Source of the DNA: Candidatus Uhrbacteria bacterium RIFOXYB12_FULL_58_10
GTDB taxonomy: Bacteria; Patescibacteriota; Patescibacteriia; UBA9934; GWF2-40-263
Direction: 5' to 3'
Assembly (NCBI GenBank): GCA_943357275.1
Contig: CALRGL010000017.1
Coordinates: 1-14,601, forward strand
DNA: 14,601 bases
Made by a program: the position numbers and the translations under genes
Shown here: in pieces, positions 13,161 to 14,601 of the stretch
Numbering within the stretch: position 1 is the stretch's first letter
Layout of the letters: each line of letters opens with the position of its first letter
The notes under the pieces: generated by a model
What the model saw: the letters and a program-made list of their open reading frames with translations, nothing else
The model's database searches: none
Told to the model about the DNA's origin: nothing

Positions 13161-13870
13161 ATGTCTTTTTTCTCCAGAAATCTAATCGTTGCGTTCATGG
13201 CGTTTAAAACAGTTTGTTTAACAGAACGACCTTTCAGAATTTCACAAACAACGTGACCGAAAAATGTATCACCTGCCCCAACTGTATTGGAAGAGAGAAC
13301 AATCTTTGAAGGAACAAAAAAAGATCGCTCGCCATTTAAGAAAACTTCTGCTCCGTTTGCCCCATGCGTCACAATCAACATTCGTTGTTTTTGATCTTCC
13401 ACACTCTGTTTAGGAAGAAACAACAGTTCTTCTTTTGTTGCCTTAAGACAACGTACAGACTCAGTCCATGGTCCTGAAAATTCCTGCCAGAGTGTTTTTG
13501 TTCCACCCACTCCTGGTGCACGCACAAAACCTTGTACGTCCAAATAAAGCGAACAGCCAAGATGAGCCAACACTTCTGGATTCCACTCTTGCATGATTGT
13601 CGAAACAATAACAGAAGAGCCTGATTCAATCGACGGAAGACTGTTAGGTGGACACTCAGAAACAGTTCCAACTTCTCCGTGTTCATCAATGTGAATTCTA
13701 ACATCTACCTTTGGACCAACATGCAGTTCTGAAACAATTCCTTCTTCCTCACATGCTTTTTTAAGAAAGAATGCTGGACCACCTTTGTGAACAGAAGAAC
13801 GACCTGTCCGGGTATCGGAAAGAAGATCTCGTGTAAACGTTGAACAAATATGAAGCGGTTTCACAGACAT
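13157..13870 (-). CDS. PfkB-family carbohydrate/nucleoside kinase, short form
   Basis: 237 residues, shorter than the usual 300 or so. It has the N-terminal Gly pair of the family (KGGPAFFLKKA, 29-39), VTHGANGAEVF (167-177) and the C-terminal signature NTVGAGDTFFGHVV (195-208), with catalytic Asp201 in the GAGD anion hole. The lid and part of the N-terminal substrate region appear reduced, so the substrate (sugar or nucleoside) cannot be named. It acts in the cytoplasm with ATP. The ATG at 13870 has an extended -10 (TGCTATGCT, hexamer 13877-13882) only six bases upstream and no Shine-Dalgarno, so the message may be leaderless. It lies between tRNA-Trp and the T-box promoter; its stop codon is part of that promoter's -35. 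Family assignment is secure, specificity is not. Confidence 0.85.
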   Translation of the reverse strand: MSVKPLHICSTFTRDLLSDTRTGRSSVHKGGPAFFLKKACEEEGIVSELHVGPKVDVRIHIDEHGEVGTVSECPPNSLPSIESGSSVIVSTIMQEWNPEVLAHLGCSLYLDVQGFVRAPGVGGTKTLWQEFSGPWTESVRCLKATKEELLFLPKQSVEDQKQRMLIVTHGANGAEVFLNGERSFFVPSKIVLSSNTVGAGDTFFGHVVCEILKGRSVKQTVLNAMNATIRFLEKKDI

Positions 13871-13876
13871 AAGACA

Positions 13877-13885
13877 AGCATAGCA
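13877..13885 (-). promoter_or_regulatory. Extended -10 promoter of the PfkB-family gene
   Basis: TGC followed by TATGCT (hexamer 13877-13882 on the minus strand), six bases before ATG. No good -35 is present at the right distance (TTTTCT only). Transcription would start at or next to the start codon. Confidence 0.4.
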
Positions 13886-13900
13886 AGAGCACTTAAAAAA

Positions 13901-13932
13901 GAAAAACCCCTGCTAACAGATGTCAACAGGGG
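13901..13932 (-). terminator. Intrinsic terminator after tRNA-Trp
   Basis: On the minus strand CCCCTG (13932-13927) pairs with CAGGGG (13912-13907), extendable by one G-U and one A-U pair, and is followed directly by TTTTTC. It begins 13 bases after the tRNA 3' end and isolates it from the PfkB gene. Confidence 0.82.
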
Positions 13933-13945
13933 GGAAGAGGGCGTG

Positions 13946-14019
13946 CACCCGGAACAGGATTTGAACCCGCGACCGACGGATTTGGAGTCCGCTGCTTTAC
14001 CAGGCTGAGCTACCCAGGC
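13946..14019 (-). tRNA. tRNA-Trp (anticodon CCA)
   Basis: 74 bases fold as a standard cloverleaf. The acceptor is GCCTGGG with TCCGGGT (G1-U72, U4-G69 and G7-U66 wobbles). The D stem is GCTC/AAGC with a C13-A22 mismatch and loop AGCCTGGTA. The anticodon stem is GCGGA/TCCGT with loop CTCCAAA, so the anticodon is CCA (complement of 13983-13985). The variable loop has five bases, and the T arm is GCGGG-TTCAAAT-CCTGT. The discriminator is G73, as in other bacterial tRNA-Trp. CCA is not encoded (the next bases are CAC), so it must be added by a nucleotidyltransferase. The anticodon and G73 match the specifier and bulge of the T-box 0.8 kb downstream. Confidence 0.95.
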
Positions 14020-14079
14020 ACATGAGCACTGGCACTTTGTTAACTCCCTCTTTCTTATCAAGGGATCGTGTAGAAACTC

Positions 14080-14601
14080 TTATCTCGTGGAAAGAACGTC
14101 TAAAATCTCAGACACTCCTTTTGCATAGTGTTCCGTTGCTACATAATCTGCGGATTTCTTAACGAGAGGTTCGGCATTTCCGACAGCAAAAAAAGCATCG
14201 ACTTGTTTTTGTGTTTCTAAGTCGCTTACATCATCTCCCACCATGTAGATAGCTACATCAGGGAAGAATGTTCTTAGTTCCTTGATAGCTCTGCCCTTAC
14301 TTGCTCCTTTTGGGTAAAAAATAACATTTCCAGAAGCCTTTGATAACTCCACCTTAACGTCGATTCCCGCTTCTTTAAAATAACGACACAAGAAACGGTA
14401 CAATTGAGCCCCAAGTTTGGGATCTCGTTCTCCATATCGCATTGGATGGATACTACCAGTGAATTTTCTAAATTTGTTTGCTAAAAGAAGAAGCGGAATC
14501 TGTGTTGCTTTTTCCGAGCGAAGAAAATCCACAGAGTCGCCCACAATGATTTGTGCTGGAATGGTTTGTTGCTTCGTAAATGTTTGAAGCAACGTTTTGA
14601 T
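14080..14601 (-). CDS. HAD-superfamily phosphatase (IIB/Cof-like), 5' end outside window
   Basis: The reading frame is open to the window edge; 173 codons are visible and the true start lies beyond 14601. The C-terminal half shows the class IIB signature: a Lys of motif III in SKGRAIKELRTFF, then YMVGDDVSDLE (motif IV, GDDxxD with Asp metal ligands), and AVGNAEPLVKKSADYVATEHYAKGVSEIL, the usual end of Cof-type and sucrose-phosphatase-type enzymes. The nucleophile motif DxDGT is outside the window. Enzymes of this class remove phosphate from sugars or cofactors; the substrate is unknown. A TTG at 14592 is in frame but is probably internal. The gene ends 60 bases before the tRNA-Trp gene. Confidence 0.82.
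   Translation of the reverse strand: MKTLLQTFTKQQTIPAQIIVGDSVDFLRSEKATQIPLLLLANKFRKFTGSIHPMRYGERDPKLGAQLYRFLCRYFKEAGIDVKVELSKASGNVIFYPKGASKGRAIKELRTFFPDVAIYMVGDDVSDLETQKQVDAFFAVGNAEPLVKKSADYVATEHYAKGVSEILDVLSTR

Noticed and set aside
13861..14061. 66-codon minus-strand ORF over the tRNA region
   Set aside because: It is a translation through the tRNA-Trp gene and its terminator; the cloverleaf explains the sequence.

Overview
The window looks like a chromosomal segment of a small-genome bacterium, most probably a member of the Candidate Phyla Radiation (Patescibacteria). The pointers are a membrane-anchored GHL13/DUF4015-type glycoside hydrolase, a lipoprotein cyclophilin, several short single-helix membrane proteins, dense packing with 0-5 base gaps, and a divergent shortened MetK. 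TGA is used as a normal stop (glycoside hydrolase, helicase and sugar-kinase genes), so this is not a lineage that reads TGA as glycine. The phylum assignment is an inference; no marker gene is present to settle it.

Layout. Positions 1-4145 (minus strand) form an operon-like run: metK, a membrane-anchored hypothetical protein, a Lys/Ala-rich membrane protein, a lipoprotein peptidyl-prolyl isomerase, the glycoside hydrolase, and the start of hpt, which runs off the window. The 140-base gap 4146-4309 is a divergent control region. It carries a metK promoter, a DnaA-box sequence, and a lexA promoter overlapped by two inverted copies of GTTC-N7-GTTC. Positions 4310-6735 (plus strand) are an SOS-type locus: lexA, a possible tiny basic ORF, a small DUF6504-like protein, and a Y-family DNA polymerase with a clamp-binding motif. 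A hairpin terminator inside the 3' end of the polymerase gene serves the convergent junction. Positions 6739-10525 (minus) are helicase, malic enzyme and an anti-sigma-like membrane protein in one tight operon. Then come a BtpA-family TIM barrel (10573-11373), a TrpD-like phosphoribosyltransferase (11427-12788), a PfkB-family kinase (13157-13870), tRNA-Trp (13946-14019) and a truncated HAD-family phosphatase (14080-14601).

The most interesting system is at 12788-14019. The TrpD-like gene is preceded by a complete T-box leader. Its parts are a consensus promoter, a Stem I with AGUA/GAA specifier loop and AG-bulge/T-loop apex, a Stem III, a T-box sequence, and a terminator that competes with the antiterminator. 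The best specifier is UGG (Trp). The antiterminator bulge is UGGC, which calls for a tRNA ending in GCCA. The tRNA gene 0.8 kb upstream has anticodon CCA and discriminator G73, so sensor and ligand match at both contact points. The trpD gene is a singleton here and has clearly higher GC than its neighbours.

A second pattern is that metK, the helicase, btpA and the PfkB gene all have a -10-like hexamer only 6-9 bases before ATG and no Shine-Dalgarno. Others (hpt, the glycoside hydrolase, the Lys-rich protein, trpD) have a clear GGAGG. This suggests mixed leaderless and leadered expression.
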